Counted from the stretch's first letter, positions 1 through 13,100 are shown. The stretch is 64,000 bases of DNA from Dermatemys mawii (GCA_007922305.1 ML677351.1:15225790-15289789); one strand, 5' to 3'. A program made the numbers and translations. The notes: generated by a model not told the origin, from the letters alone.

Positions 1-1380
1 GTATCCTGAGCACCATCACCTTTACTACTTAGATAATCAACAATAAACTTCCATTACAGCAGACTCTATTGTGTATATTTTGCTATAAGTCTTTGTTTAT
101 TTAATTTTCTCTTGCCTTCTAGTCCTCTGTTGTTGAAAGATCAGCTTTGACCTATCTGGAATACTGGGACAGGTGGTGTCTGAATCGTATGCAGCATTTT
201 TTAATCAATGTACTTGTACAAAGGAGGATAGAGATTATTATTACTGGAGAGAGAGAGAGGGAGGAATGTTTATCCTATAGAGTGTTACTCGTACAGAGAT
301 AAAAACCCTGTACAAACTAGACCCAGATAAAATGCACTTATCTAACCTGGGTTTGAGTAAACACATGCAGGTTTTTCCTCTATCATTATCCCACATAAAT
401 GAGCAAGATGGATTGCATAATCTGAGAGGTATTTTCCAACCTTCTCGATTAAAAAAAAACCAACAGAATAGACCCAATTAAAAACAATTAAGTGTTCAAA
501 GGCTACTCAGAGCATTTTTGTATAGTGTTACATGTCTGTTTTCCCCATTTTTCCTCTTTATAACAATCTCTTGGCACTTTAAAAACCCATCCCCTCTCTT
601 CCCGCACGAACCCTTCCCACCCATATTATGTACACACATGCTGGTTAATGTGTTGTTACTTGTGACTGCTTGGAACTTATTGATTTTTATCTAACAATAC
701 GAGCAATAAAATGAGAATGGAAACGAAGATTTTGCCAACAGCTATAATAATAAAAAAGAAAGGCATTCCTGAGGTGTACTAAACATGAAATTGACCAACA
801 GGATACTTCACTCTGCATATTCTTTTTGATCAGCCTGTTGCAAACTCTCTCTCAGCTCTTACCAACTGGTCTGAATGATAATAGCTAGTTTTCGCACAAA
901 TCAAATAATGTTGCAGTACTACACCTGAGTGTAAAAAAAAAAAAAAATGTTTTGAAGATGGTATGCATATGCAGGGGTGGAGTTTACCCACACAATTCAG
1001 GGGCTAGGCCATTGCTGAGGAGAGGTTCAGAATCTACCTATGGGTTGCTCTCGCAATACAGACACTTATATTGCCATGTTAGCAGGATGGCTATTACTAT
1101 CTCAGGGACTTCCACCCCTCTCTTTTTAAGGTAGACCGCTCCTTAGTGAGTCAAACCCCTCACCAATGACGCACTAAGCTCTTGGGATGCCTTTTTAACT
1201 GGTCTTCCCTACAATTCTGAACTGTGACTATAAAGGTGAGGATTTCAGTACTGCGTGACCTAGGTGATCTCATTAGTTGACAGTAAACCCACAGATTCTA
1301 TTTTTGATCTTGCTGATGGTATATAGAGCTGCTATTAAACTAAGGCATTTCTGTTACCATCCTTTCCTGTCAGGGACTGG
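1..1380. other. Non-coding, AT-rich; nothing recognised
   Basis: If the CRYBG3 call is right, this lies in its first intron. It has short homopolymer runs (for example a poly-A near 933-947) and no exon, RNA gene or clear transposon that I can identify. Confidence 0.5.
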
Positions 1381-1419
1381 GATGTATGCAGTTGTGCCTA
1401 GTAGTTAGAACAGGAAATA

Positions 1420-1575
1420 AGAGCCCAGGGCCAAAACCTGAGACAGAGGCAGATGCCTGAGCCAAGGGTCACAGACGGAGTCAAGATCTGAGTCTAAGGT
1501 CAGAACTGGAGTCAGAGGCCAGAGCCAAGGGTGAGAGCTGGAGCAAGAAGTCAGGAATTGGAGCAAAAGCTCAGA
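1420..1575. repeat. Degenerate purine-rich short tandem repeat
   Basis: Imperfect units built around gagccaagggt, gtcagagnc and ctggagtca recur about every 20 bases. It looks like a decayed minisatellite. The 64-aa minus-strand frame through it is a repeat artefact. Confidence 0.5.
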
Positions 1576-1706
1576 AATTAGTTTCCTGGGGTGAGGCAAG
1601 GCAGGTACAGGGCTCAGTCCAAGGCAGGAACAGCAGCTATGCCAGCAATGGCAAAAGCTTTGAACAACTGAGGGACTGCTGCTGGGCTGACTCTTCCAAC
1701 CACTGA

Positions 1707-3452
1707 GGCTATGTCTATATTACAATTTACTTTGATGTAACTATGTAGGTAAGATCCCATGGGAAGCAAGTCTAAGGGAAAAACAATTGAAGACAGTTGG
1801 CAGTTTTTCAAAGACACATTATTAAGGGCACAATAGGAAACTATCCCACTGCATATGAAAGATAGGAAGTATGGAGCGAGACCACCCTGGCTTAACCAGA
1901 AGCTCTTCAATGATCTAAAAATAGAGAGTCCTACAAAAAGTGGAAACAAGGTCAAATTACAAAGGATGAAAATAAACAAATAACACAAGTATGTAGGGCC
2001 AAAATTAGAAAGGTCAAGGCACAAAACGAGATAAAACTAGCTAGAGACATAAAGGGTAACAAGAAAACATTCTACAGATACATTAGAAGAAAAGGAAGAC
2101 CAAGGACAGGGTAGGTCCATTACTCAATGGAGGGGATGGAGGAAGGGAAGAACAACAACAGAAAATGTTGAAATGGCAGAGTTGCTTAATGGACTTCTTT
2201 GTTTCAGTTTTCACCAAGAAGGTTGGTGGTATTTGGACCTCTAACATAGTGAATGCCAGTGAAAAGGAGGATAAAATACGGAAAAAACAAGTTAAAAATT
2301 ACTTGGACAAATTAGATGTCTTGAAGTCACCGGGACCTGATGAGATGCATCCCAGAATACTCTAGGAGCTGACTGAGGACATATCTGAGCTATTAGTGAT
2401 TATCTTTGAGAAGTCAGGGAAGACAGGAGAGATTCCAGAAGACTGGAAAAGGGCAACTATAGTGCCAATCTATAAAATGGGAAATAAGGACAGCCCAGGA
2501 AATTACAGACCAGTCAGATTAACTTCTGTACTCGGAAAGATAATGGAGCAAATAATTAAGCAACCAATTTACAACCCCCTAGAAGATAATAAGGTGATAA
2601 ATAAGTCAGCATGAATTTGTCAAGAACAAATCATGTCAAACCAACCTGATTGCTTTGTTCGACAGGGTAACAAGCCTTGTGGATGGGGGTAAACTCTAGA
2701 TGTGGTATATCTTGACTTTAGTAAGGCTCTTGATACTGTCTTGCATGACCTTCTCATAAACAAACTAGGGAAATACAACATAGATGGAGCTACTATAATG
2801 TGGGTACAAAACTCGTTGGAAAACTGTGCCCAGAAAGTAATCAGTGGTTCAGAGTCATGCTGGAAGGGCATAACGAGTGGGGTTCCGCAGTTTTCAAGTA
2901 TGTAAAAGGTTGTTAAGAGTAGGAGGAAGAAAAATTTGTTCTTTTTAACCTCTGAGGATAGGACAAGAAGCAATGGGCTTATATTGCAGCAAGGGAGGTT
3001 TAGGTTGGACATCAGGAAAATCTTCCTGTCAGGGTGGTTAAGCACTGGAATAAATTGCCGAGAGATTTTGTGGAATCTCCATTATTGGAGATTTTTAAGA
3101 GCAGGTTAGACAAATACCTGTCAGGAATGGTCTAGATAAATTAGTCCTGCCATGCGTGCAGGGGACTGGACTAGATGGCCTCTCGAGGTCCCTTCCAGTT
3201 CTATGATTCTATGTCGTCGAGAGATGTAAATAACCCATACTCCCTGAGTGATGTAAGTTATATCAACCTAAGCACTGGTGTAGACAGTGCTATGTCTGTG
3301 GGAGAGCTTCTCTCACTAACATAGCTAGCGCCTCTTGCAAAGGCAGGAGTTATTAAGCCAATGGGAATACTCTTCACCAGAAGCACTACAGCAGCACAGC
3401 TACAATGATGAAGTTGCACTGCTGTAAATGGTGTAGTGTAGAGACTGGCTAC
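1707..3452. mobile_element. PIF/Harbinger-type MITE split by a CR1 LINE
   Basis: The left end reads ggctatgtctatattac after TGA. The right end, near 3435-3452, is its inverted match (gtagtgtagagactggc). The central 1.46 kb is a CR1 LINE, so the MITE proper is about 1707-1755 plus 3214-3452. The end motif (G)GGTATGTCTACAC recurs in several elements in this window. The right boundary and target duplication are not clean here. Confidence 0.5.
1756..3213 (+). mobile_element. CR1 LINE remnant (ORF2 and 3' end)
   Basis: Broken frames encode reverse-transcriptase blocks in order: a segment with [58 protein letters not shown] (fingers and palm); and SGVPQ, after which sequence is missing. The 3' UTR follows (tggacatcaggaaaatcttc near 3006) and ends in the CR1-type ttctatgattctatg tail near 3200-3213. 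Stops and frameshifts between blocks show it is long dead. The YADD catalytic box falls in the deleted part near 2897. Confidence 0.9.
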
Positions 3453-3990
3453 ACCATCTGAGGCTATCAGGAAACCTACTATAAGCCAGCCACACTTGTT
3501 AGGTTGCCCAGAGATGGATCTACTGCAGGCCCTGAATCCTAACACTAACTCTGTACTACTTGATATTCCCTTACTTATACATCCAGGTAGTATGTTTGCT
3601 GTTTTAGCCACCAATTTGCACGGGGAGCTCATGTTCAGTTGGTTATCCACCATGTCCTCCATGTCCTTTTCTGAGCACCCCATCCTATAAGTCACACCTA
3701 CATTATTGGCTCCCATACATATGATCTTGCATTTAGCTATATTAAGACACGTGTTCAAGTAATCCCTGCTTCTCATGCGATCTTAAACACTCTGGAGAAA
3801 TGATCTATCCTTATACTTATTTACCATTTTACCAGCAACTATTTTATGTTTCCTTCCAGATCATTGATAAAGATATTGAACAGAACTGATGCACGAAGAG
3901 ATCCCAGTGTGACTCAGACACTTTGGAATTCAAATCAGACCAATAAAGTGTTGTCATTGCGTACCTTGCAACTCTGGGCATCTTAAATGC
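3453..3990. other. Non-coding; CR1-like antisense LINE text
   Basis: The wording at about 3500-3970 (for example the agatcattgataaagatatt stretch near 3860) looks like antisense LINE sequence, but I could not assign clear domains. The two open frames over 3258-3776 are not convincing genes. Confidence 0.3.
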
Positions 3991-3996
3991 TATATA

Positions 3997-4655
3997 TTCC
4001 TGGGGGCATTCTGCACCAAAAAATTAAAAGTTCTGCACACAATATTTTAAAATTCTGCATATTTTATTTGTCAAAATAACACTATATAATCATGCCAGTT
4101 TCAATTATTTTGGTCATTTATTTCAAAATACCTGTCAGCAAATATGTCTGTAACAATAGAGACAACACACAAATTTCCCCTATGAGTAGAGAGTTAAAGA
4201 AATCCCTACAACAACTCCAATTCTCCCAGCTCAGACACTCACTGCTCCCCACAGCCCAGCCACGGCCCTCTTCACCCCAGACTTGCACCCCCAATTCCTC
4301 AGAAGCCAGCTGCAGGGACCCCCCAGCCCAGAAACTCACACCTTCTACTCCCCAGAGCCCAGGGATCCAGAGGGAGTAAAAGCCTGATGTTGGGTCAAAG
4401 GCTTGCACAGTTTCCTGCGCACCACTGCCTCCTTCCTTCAAGGCATGCTGGGAACTGCAGCTGCGGGAAAACCCTCAGTTCTCACCCTACTTCATCTTCT
4501 ATTTTCAAGCTGGGTTCTGCTGGGTCCAGCGGCTCCTAGTGGCAGCCAACATCTCTGCAGCCCATTTCAGTGGGAGAAATAAAGGAAATTCTGCATGCAC
4601 AACATTAATTTCTGCAAATTCTGCATTGTACAGTGGCACAGAATCTCCCCAGGAA
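3997..4655. mobile_element. TA-flanked TIR transposon, copy 1
   Basis: The ends are inverted matches (ttcctgggggcattctgc and gcacagaatctccccaggaa), each flanked outside by TA. The left 130 bases (ctgcaccaaaaaattaaaag, then attttatttgtcaaaataac) recur at 10500 and 63295, so this is a repeat family. The core is GC-rich and encodes nothing convincing. A TA target suggests the Tc1/mariner superfamily, but the family is unassigned. Confidence 0.6.
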
Positions 4656-5710
4656 TAGCTATGGTGCTTTGGCTCACAGCCCTGGCACTAACAGCTAGTC
4701 TAGAGGCATGCAGGTCACACCCTGGATGTGTGGTCATACCTTCCACCAACCAGTTATTTTCTTGCAGAGTGATCCCAACACCTGTCCAGTCCTAAAAAAC
4801 TGTCTGCCCCGTGATGTCCAGCCCTCTCCTGGAACATTCACAGAAGCTATTAAGTTTATTGTTTCTTTAAAAATACACCGCAATCATTGTCAAACCTCAG
4901 TTAAAATTAAACACTCTTATTTCAATCGCAGCACTATATTGGTTAATATTAAAAGTAAAAAGTTTAATTAAAAAGAGAAGGTTTTAAGTGAGTTCAAGTA
5001 TAAGGGATAAAGACAAAAAGGATTACAAACAAAGAAAAATAAAAATATGCTTTGTAATAGCTGAGACCTAACTTAACAAGATAGGATCTTTGTTCAAGGT
5101 GGTTTCCTCACCAATCTTCCTTTCCCTGCAAAGCCTAACTAGCTCTTAGCCAGGATCCCCACAGAGTTCAAGGCATTGGTTTGCCTCGTCTCTGAGGGTG
5201 AAGAGTAACTTCAGGGTTCTTCTCCCCTCCCTGCCCCCGGTCTCTTTATAGTCCAGTAAACCTTTGAAATGGATTCTTCTGAAATGTATCCCCCACAAAG
5301 TTCCTTTTCCCAGTTGGTGTGGATGCCATACTGTCTGGTATAGACTCCATGCTGTCTTCCTCCTGGTGACTTTTACAATGCAAATGATCTCATCCTGGAA
5401 TCTCTGATACAAATAAATAGCCAACCTGGTTTGAGGTGTTGGCCTCTTCCTATTGTGAAGAAAATCTGTTTATTATTTCCCTCTGACATGCCTGGTTTAA
5501 ACACACTTTAGTTATAATTCCATCACATCTGCATAATCCCTTGAGTGTTGACCATATATACATCACACCAGAATATTAATGATCAGTGAGATATTAGTTT
5601 TCCAACGACATATTACCTGACACCTTTAGATACAGATTATAACAACAGTGTTAGGCATAGTAAGTATGTCAGGCCTGACAAGAGTTGCTGACACAGAGTA
5701 GTGAACTGCC
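4656..5710. repeat. Probable unassigned interspersed repeat
   Basis: The text style, including repeated clinically short A-rich runs at 4940-5050 and a tgtgtcagagacgtcac segment near 5715, reminds me of long terminal repeats in turtle genomes. I cannot show terminal repeats, a primer site or coding domains, so class is unknown. Confidence 0.25.
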
Positions 5711-8700
5711 AATAGGCCTCTGTGTCAGAGACGTCACTTCACACACTTCAACTGAAAGATGACTCCCTGCTTACACTCACTTTGAGATTTATCAGTTACT
5801 GAATGGATTATAAATAGATTATGTACTGCACTGATATTACAGTGTTAATATTTAAATCAGAACATTATGTGATACTACGTAAAATATCTTACAGCAGTCT
5901 AAGTATATTAACAGTTACTTTTGTCCAAACTTGGCAGGAACAGTAAGCAACTCCAAAGAAAAGGAATATTGTAAGACTTAGTGTGTCTGAAATGAGTTCC
6001 AAAGCCATAAATAAAAAATAAAATGTTAAAATTATGAATGGTGGCTCAGAGATCCTGCTAGACAACATGAAAATCCTACATAGCTAGATTAGAAGAGGTT
6101 CTACTTTAGTTGTAATTTGTTGCACAAAACTTCCTGTTCATCCAGTGTTCATTCTCATGTTGAAAAGGAAGGCGAGGCAGTTTTGGGGGCTTAAAACAAG
6201 CAACATGAATAGTAGTTGATCAGTTTTCCTCTTTTTCTTCCAATTCATTTTAAAGAAAATTCTTGACCATCTATCGAGGATTATGCTATGCGGCTCTAAA
6301 AATCAACCCATGTATCATGATTACTCAGCTCCTTGCACAGCACTGAAAGGGACTGAAAGCACTCTTTCTCACTATACTGTCAAGGCATCTGGCATACCTT
6401 TTAAAAAAAATAATCAAAAAACCTGAAAGCTCTGGCACTGTTTTATAAACCTCTCAACTAGTTTTCTGTCAGCTGAAATAAAATTACTTTTTCTTCCTTT
6501 ATTGTACAAACACAGGAATTATGAATCAAAGCTGCCAATTGTTACTTAATTGTTTAGACCTACTCTTAGGATAATTAGGATCTAAACTCACAATACTAAA
6601 GTTAGAGCATGTGCTTCACTGTTTGCAGGATCAGGACTTTAGAATGCACAGGACTGTAAAGTGTGTCAGAAGCCAATGGCCATAGCTGGTCAAAAAAGGG
6701 GAAATAATTAAATATACTGAAATTTCCAAGTTGTTTCCATTTGGTATGATTCAAAATGGAACGATTTCGCTTTTCTAATGTCTTTCATTGAGTATTTCCC
6801 CCCTCATTCTTCCCTTCTCCCATACAAGGGCTTGCCATTCTCCCACCCCCTCATGCCAGAATTCTATAGGCTCAATGCCCCTCCACCCCCCATTCCAACC
6901 TACCCCCCCCCACCAGGGGTTCCATGTGCACCCCATTTCTTCCCAACATTATTACTGTCTTCTTTCAGTCTGGAAGAGGATAAGCAGAAATGAGATAGGG
7001 GTATTGTTATGCTGGAAGGCATTAACAGGTACCATCAACAGGTTCTTCAATCCATAGTCAATTACAGAGGTACTGGAAGCAGTACCTCTGCTAAACAGAG
7101 GAAAGGGCTCCTCCATGTGTCCTTCATTTTTCCTTTTCCAGTTTTCTGATTTTGCCTCAAAATCAATAGGGTTCTGACTACTGGTGCCCTGAAATTTTGG
7201 AATTGGATTGGATACAGCGTTTAAAAGTTATCAGGTTAAATACAGATAGAGAAATGCCATCAAGTTTAATGTGACTACCACTTTTACGAAGGAAATAAAG
7301 CTAACAACGGTGGCAAATTTTCCCTCAAGTTTCCATACGATAGGCAAGGCCTAAATGTCATGCTCTTGGGAAAAAGAGAATCAGCATCCATGCTGGGGTC
7401 TGAACACTGAAGTTCCTGGCTCCCGATCATGTGATCAGGCCACATTATCTCTGACAAACTGCTAGAGAGGAACAGCAAGAAATAAAGATATGTGGAGAAT
7501 ATAAACATAAGGTGAGAGTTTGTATTTAGACAGTCAAAGGAAACCAGACACAGCTATGGTACTTGAAGTGAATGGGAAGTAGGAGGAAGATTGGACGGTA
7601 AGGAAGGGAAAGGATAGAATGCAGAGAAAGATGAGGAGAAAATACAAGAGAAAATAAATTCAAAGGAATAAATACTCATGAACTTTCAGGGAGAAAAGTG
7701 TGACAATCAAGAGACTGAATTAAGGTAAGGAGAGTGGGGGAACAACTTCAAGTCCTAAGTCCTCTACCACTTCACTCTTTTTCTCTTTCTTTTTTTTTCG
7801 GTCAGTGTGTTGTACAATTCCATTTTTAACTTGTTTTCCTTATCAGATTATGTTAAGCAATTTAGATTTAAAATTCTTTCAGTTTTAACAAAGTCTAATT
7901 TCTTCTTGAACAGTTGATGTTGCTTGTTTACATTTTGCTTTTCATTCTGCCAAGATAAGGAAGTCAAATAGGTCAGTTTCACTTTCTGTGTATGCAGCAC
8001 TGTTACTCATGCAATATGCCAGCTACAAAGTCTGTGAGAGGTAGAGGTATTTTAAATCCATGCAGAGAGAGCAAACCACATTTCACAGCAGTTTTAAAAA
8101 AACCACATGCAATACAATCACTGCTATATCAAGTTTTATGGAACTTCTTTTTTAAAAAGACAGCTCAGAACTGGACTGACAATGATGGCCCAAGATCATT
8201 CTCACTGAATAGCTTAATCCGCATTACATGCAAGAAAACTGAACAGCAGTACAAAGGCTGTGAAAAAAAAGAGAGAGAAAATTTTCATCTTGATGCAAAA
8301 ACTATTCAATATTGTTCACTGGAATTATAGCAGATTACATCAAGGTTTTTGTTCTGGCATCTGTCAAGCATGGCAACAAACATTAATATAGAATTCTCTC
8401 CATCCAGTCTCATCTTATAGGTTAGGTGAAGTTTGCCACGTGCTACTCAAATAAGAATACTATTATCTACTGGTACACACTCATGATGAATATGAGTAAC
8501 AGAGTTGGGGTTATTTAAATTAGGTAAGGTTTTAAATAATTGCAACAACAGAATAAAACAGGAAGTCAGAACTTATTATACAAGTATTTTAAAAAGGACA
8601 AAACTAAGGCCCTGATTCTGCAAATATTTACATGTGTGCTTAACTTTATGCATATACGTTGTTGTACTGACTTCAGTGGGACTACATACAGTATATAAGA

Positions 8701-10022
8701 TTGTGGCCCAATAGTGGTATTTGCAAACTGTAAAATATATAGAAAGTATTTATACAGGGAACCTGGCAAGACAGATTTTTAACAATATGAAATGACGGTA
8801 ACAAAATAATAATATAAAGAAGAAACTTAACACTGTTAAGCAAAATGACAGATTATGCCTTTCTAAAAATAATAATGGAATCAAAGAAAAATTATTGGTC
8901 TGAGCTCTTTTAGCAGTACAATAAACTAGCCAGTAAAAGTAATGACTATCCCTGTTTAGGTGTTCTCCTCCCTCCCCCCAAATAAAAGCATGTAGGACTG
9001 TGAGTACAAGACAATTTTTGGTGTACGGTGTTTAATTCCTCAACAATCACAAAAGAGAAACACCAAATAATTGTCCTATAAACACCTTCCTGACTCTGAG
9101 TTTTGTTTCTTTCAAGTCGAAAACATAATTAATTTCCCAATTACAAATAAAATTGTCAGATATTTTTCTAGCTTTTAACTGATTCTTTAAAAAAAATTCA
9201 TTTTTTAATGGAAACTTTTCTGACATTTGCTTTGCATGTGCTCATAAGTAATAATTTGCAACCTATGATTTACTATACATTTCCCCCGTCACTAAACTGT
9301 CTATATATAAAGTTTAGTACTCACAGTTAGGTCCCCTGGCCAGCAAAGCAACAAGACCCTGAATGACCTTGTTCCTGAGAGATTCTAATTTTAAAGTTTC
9401 CATAACATAAGTGAAGTTAGGCTCACAAGTTCAATTATATAAAAACAGTTTTACAAAACCTAACAAATTTAAAATATATTATAAAGGAAATGCCAATGGA
9501 AAAAGTTTGAGTTTAAACATTCCGCTTCAGTGTTTGTAATCTAAACACCACAGTATACTGCTATTGTATGAAAACCTGAAACTACAGTACTGCACACTAC
9601 TCTTAATGTCCAAGATGTATGAAGTGCAAAAAGTATACAGAGTATAAAGGAGGGAGTGTCAGATTTTCAGCCTTCTTCCAGCTTTAACAATCTTAAATAT
9701 TACCAGAAACACTGTCAAGAAGTTTCAAAAAAATCCTGATTTTTAAGCTGCCTTTGTTTCTTTCAGTGGATAAGACAACTTTGGTGAGTTTTTATCATGC
9801 TAAGCCTTTTACTTGAAACCTGGAAGCCCTGATTGCATGTATGTTTTGGAAGCTATTTTATATTGATTCAAGCATTGAATTTGGTCATCCAGAAAGGAAT
9901 AATTATGCTAACTTTCACAACAGAAAAACGTACATTGTTTTGTTTCATATAAAAAAATAGCACCCTTGTGAATAGTGTGTCAATAACATTTTCCCTACTA
10001 AATGTCTTACATTACTCTACTA
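5711..10022. other. Non-coding, AT-rich; no gene recognised
   Basis: About 4.3 kb of AT-rich sequence with pyrimidine tracts near 6790-6960 and 7780-7800. No splice-supported exon, RNA gene or complete transposon was found. Open frames here (for example 7992-8330 and 6788-7057) lack recognisable protein features. Confidence 0.5.
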
Positions 10023-10323
10023 CAGGGGAAGGCAACCCATGGTATGGGTGTTAAAGGCGGCACACAAGCTTATTTTCAGTAGCACTCACACTGCCTGGGT
10101 CCTGGTCACTGGTCTGGGGGGTCTCTGCATTTTAAATGAAGCTTCTTAAACATTTTAAAAACGTTATTTACTTTACATACAGCACTGGTTTAGTTCTATA
10201 TTATACACTTCAAGAAAGAGACCTTCTAAAAACATTAAAATGTATTACTGACACGCGAAACCTTAAATTAGAATGAATAAATGAAGACTCGGCACAGCAC
10301 TTCTGAAAGGTTGCTGACCCCTG
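10023..10323 (+). mobile_element. hAT-type MITE, family A, copy 1
   Basis: The ends are CAGGGGAAGGCAACC and the inverse of CAGGGGTCAGCAACC. Flanking octamers ctctacta and ttctactg agree at 6 of 8, as expected for an aged 8-bp hAT target duplication. The interior matches the copy at 21878-22189 (ctttacatacagcactggt, and cgaaaccttaaatta near the right end). Confidence 0.8.
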
Positions 10324-10482
10324 TTCTACTGGCTGTTAAAGCTTGGAAGCAGTGAATCAATACCTACTTCCTTCATGTACTTTCTAGCATTTTGTTGAAT
10401 CAGGGTCTCTGTTACTATTGCCAGATATAAATTGTACTTTTCCCCTGTGTAATCTGGAAAGAGTCACATGATGGAGAATCTA

Positions 10483-11609
10483 GGAACCCTGGGGAATTCT
10501 GTGTCAAAAAATTAAAAAATCTGCGCACAATATTTTAAAATTCCACACATTTTATTTGTCAAAATAACACACTATACCAGTTTCACACCAGTTTCAATTA
10601 TTTTGGTAATTCATTTCAAAATACTTGTCAGCAACTAGGTCTGTAACAATGCAGAAAACAAAAAATATTTCCCCAGGAGCAGAGAGTTAAAGAAACTCCT
10701 ATGACAACCTAGTTCCTGTTTCTCTCTTACGCATTTGTTGGGCATATCAGTCTGGGTGTGTCACACAAGCCAACTGGGCACATCGTGGGAGAAAACTCTG
10801 CCCTTTTAGTCTTTAGTCAATTCTCATGTTTCCACCCTGTCCTCGCAGGGTTACCATATATCAAGTTTCCAAATAGAAGTCACTGTTGGGGAGAGATGGG
10901 GAAAGAGGAACTAGAAAGGGGGTACAGTTGGAGGGATCTGCATGTACTGGGAAAGGGTATTTGGGGGTGCTAGAGGAGTGTGTGTGTATACTGAGAGGGT
11001 TATGTGGGGCTTTCGGAAGGGGCTGCGTGCCACCCCCCCCCCCCCCCCCGATACCTGCACACACTCTCTCTCACAGAGAACAGCCATAGGGCCAGATACC
11101 TGCCCCCTCCTTCCCTAGAGCCCAGCCACAGACTCCAGTCCATGCAGCTTCGTTATCCTCCCGCCAAGAAGGGATGACCCGTGCCTGCTGATGGGGGGGG
11201 GGGGGCACAATTTAAAGGTTCGGCCACCCCTAGAACAGCTCCAGCCACATCCTCCCAGGAAGGCCTCCCTCGCCCTCATTCTTCTCTCCCAGAAAGCAGC
11301 GGCCCCTCCCTGCAGCTCCTAGCTGTTGCTCCTGCCTCTCCCACAGGGCACAGTTTGCTGCTTCCAGCACCTGCTGCACAGGGAGGCCTGGCCATATCAT
11401 GTGATCGAGAGGGGCTGGCTAACTCAGAAATCACAGCATGCCTGCACCTCCCACACAAGGGCACTGCAAGCTGGGTATCCAGGCGCAGCAACGCTAGCAG
11501 CACCCAGCAGCTCTGCAGTGCCAATTCTGCAGGAAAAAATGAAATTCTACACAGAACATTAATTCTCAGCAAATTCTGCATTGCCAGTGGTGCAGAATTC
11601 TCCAATGAG
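10483..11609. mobile_element. TA-flanked TIR transposon, copy 2
   Basis: It has the same left 150 bases as 3997-4655 and an inverted right end (tgcagaattctcc), with TA outside each end. The 0.9 kb core is GC-rich and largely different from copy 1. It includes a run of 17 C at 11033-11049 and a run of 13 G at 11193-11205. Open frames in the core are compositional. Confidence 0.6.
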
Positions 11610-12254
11610 TAAACTGAGGTTTTTGTTTGTTTCTTTTTCTGCTAATGGAGTTCCCGACAATACATTTTGCTTTAAGTTTAATTTTAAACATTCTGAATGA
11701 TTGGAGCTTCACCGTTGCTGGCTTCACATGATTATCATATCTTTTGTGGCATACAAAGGAGACAATTTCAAAAATCATATTCTGCCTGGGGGTAGGGGAA
11801 GTCTCTTTATTATTAAAAAGACAGACTTGTTAGGCAGATGGCGAATGTGTTCAAAGACATTCTAAAAGAGGTCTCAATTGGTATATGGGCCAAAGATAGC
11901 CAGAAGGTAGTAACTTAAAGAAAATAATTTCTAATGAAATGTATTACACCTCATTCCAATTCCTGGCAGTTCAGATATAGAGAATTCTAAAAACTACTCA
12001 GTTAAGCGTTCTTTATAAACACTGACAAGTGTTGACTAATATACGCTAGCTAGCACACATTTTTATTATGCTGATAATACCCACAATATACATTTTAAGC
12101 ACGTAAGTATACATATTAAGCAGCAGTATAGTAGTTATATAGACCAGATTGGCCTGTACCTTTGACATAATCACACTTATTCTAAGTATCCCATAACATC
12201 TTGCATTAGGTGAAGTAAGCCTTGGCTTGAAAAGATAGAACTGTCCGTATCAGG
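11610..12254. other. Non-coding; nothing recognised
   Basis: AT-rich spacer between a DNA transposon and a SINE. No exon or repeat could be supported. Confidence 0.45.
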
Positions 12255-12257
12255 ACA

Positions 12258-12400
12258 GGTTTCAGAGTAGTAGCCGGTTAGTCTGGATCCACAGAAAGAA
12301 CGAGGAGTACTTGTGGCACCTTAGAGACTAACCAATTTCTTTGAGCACAAGCTTTCGTGGGCTATAGCCCACTTCATCAAATGCATAGAGTGGAACATAC
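12258..12400 (+). mobile_element. Cry I (tRNA-derived) SINE, copy 1
   Basis: It starts ggtttcagagtagtagccg, continues gttagtctgg, then acttgtggcaccttagagac and agctttcgtgggct, and ends near cacttcatcaaatgcat. This is the pol III SINE of cryptodiran turtles. A CA/TA microsatellite follows at once (12410-12448). It is the best single pointer to the host lineage. Confidence 0.88.
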
Positions 12401-12409
12401 AGTAGGATG

Positions 12410-12448
12410 ATTTTATATATTATACACACACACACATACACACACACA
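12410..12448. repeat. CA/TA microsatellite at SINE tail
   Basis: Alternating ta and ca dinucleotides, with pure CA from about 12424. It abuts the 3' end of the SINE, a common place for microsatellite growth. Confidence 0.8.
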
Positions 12449-12739
12449 TGAAAAGATGGAAGTTGCCATACCAATCAGGACAGATTACTATTTCTTCATG
12501 GCAACAGGAAAGTTACCCACACAGACCTAAGAGGTGCCTTTGTGTCCTTTAGTACCTGGAATGCATATGCTCAGAATAAAGGTAAGGGTGCATCATAACC
12601 TGAAATACATAGGTTCAGAACCAAAGATAAAAGGGTACATCACTGTAACAGAAACCAACAAGGTACAAAGCCAATTAATTAAATTCAGTTTCAAAAGATG
12701 TATATTGTATCTTTTTCTGGTAAACAAGTAGGGTATAAA

Positions 12740-13100
12740 GAGGTGGTCACCAACCTGTCGATCGCGATCGACTGGTCAATCCTGGAGCCTCTGCCAGTCA
12801 ATCGCGATCTCCAGGCTGCTAAAAGTCCAGCAGTGTAACAGGGTTCAGGCAGGCTGCCTGTCTGCCTTGGCCTCATTCTGCTCCCAGAAATGGCTGGCTG
12901 CTGGCACGTCTCTGCAACCCCTGCGGGGAGGGAGAGGAAGGCGGCTCTGCACACTTCTCCCGCCCCCAGCACTGTCTCTGCAGCTCCCATGGGCTGAGAA
13001 CCCAGCCCATGGGAGCTGCAGGGGCAGCACTTGCAGCCATGGGCAGTGCATGGAGAGTAAGTCTGTGCCCCAATCTGTGCCTGTGCTCCAATCCCCTGTC
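12740..13100 (+). mobile_element. hAT-like element, one end visible
   Basis: The left end, gtggtcaccaacctgtcgat followed by cgcgatcgac, resembles known vertebrate hAT ends of the 'GGTCACCAACC TGTCGATCGCGATCGAC' kind. A second gtcaatcgcgatc copy lies at 12797. The interior is GC-rich and includes a 20-base inverted repeat around 12980-13020 (cccatgggctgagaa and mirror). No right end or target duplication was found, so the end coordinate is approximate. Confidence 0.45.

Noticed and set aside
3258..3776. 172-aa minus-strand frame
   Set aside because: Runs across a MITE end and antisense repeat sequence; no conserved motif.
7992..8330. 112-aa plus-strand frame
   Set aside because: AT-rich, lysine-rich chance frame without motif or splice support.
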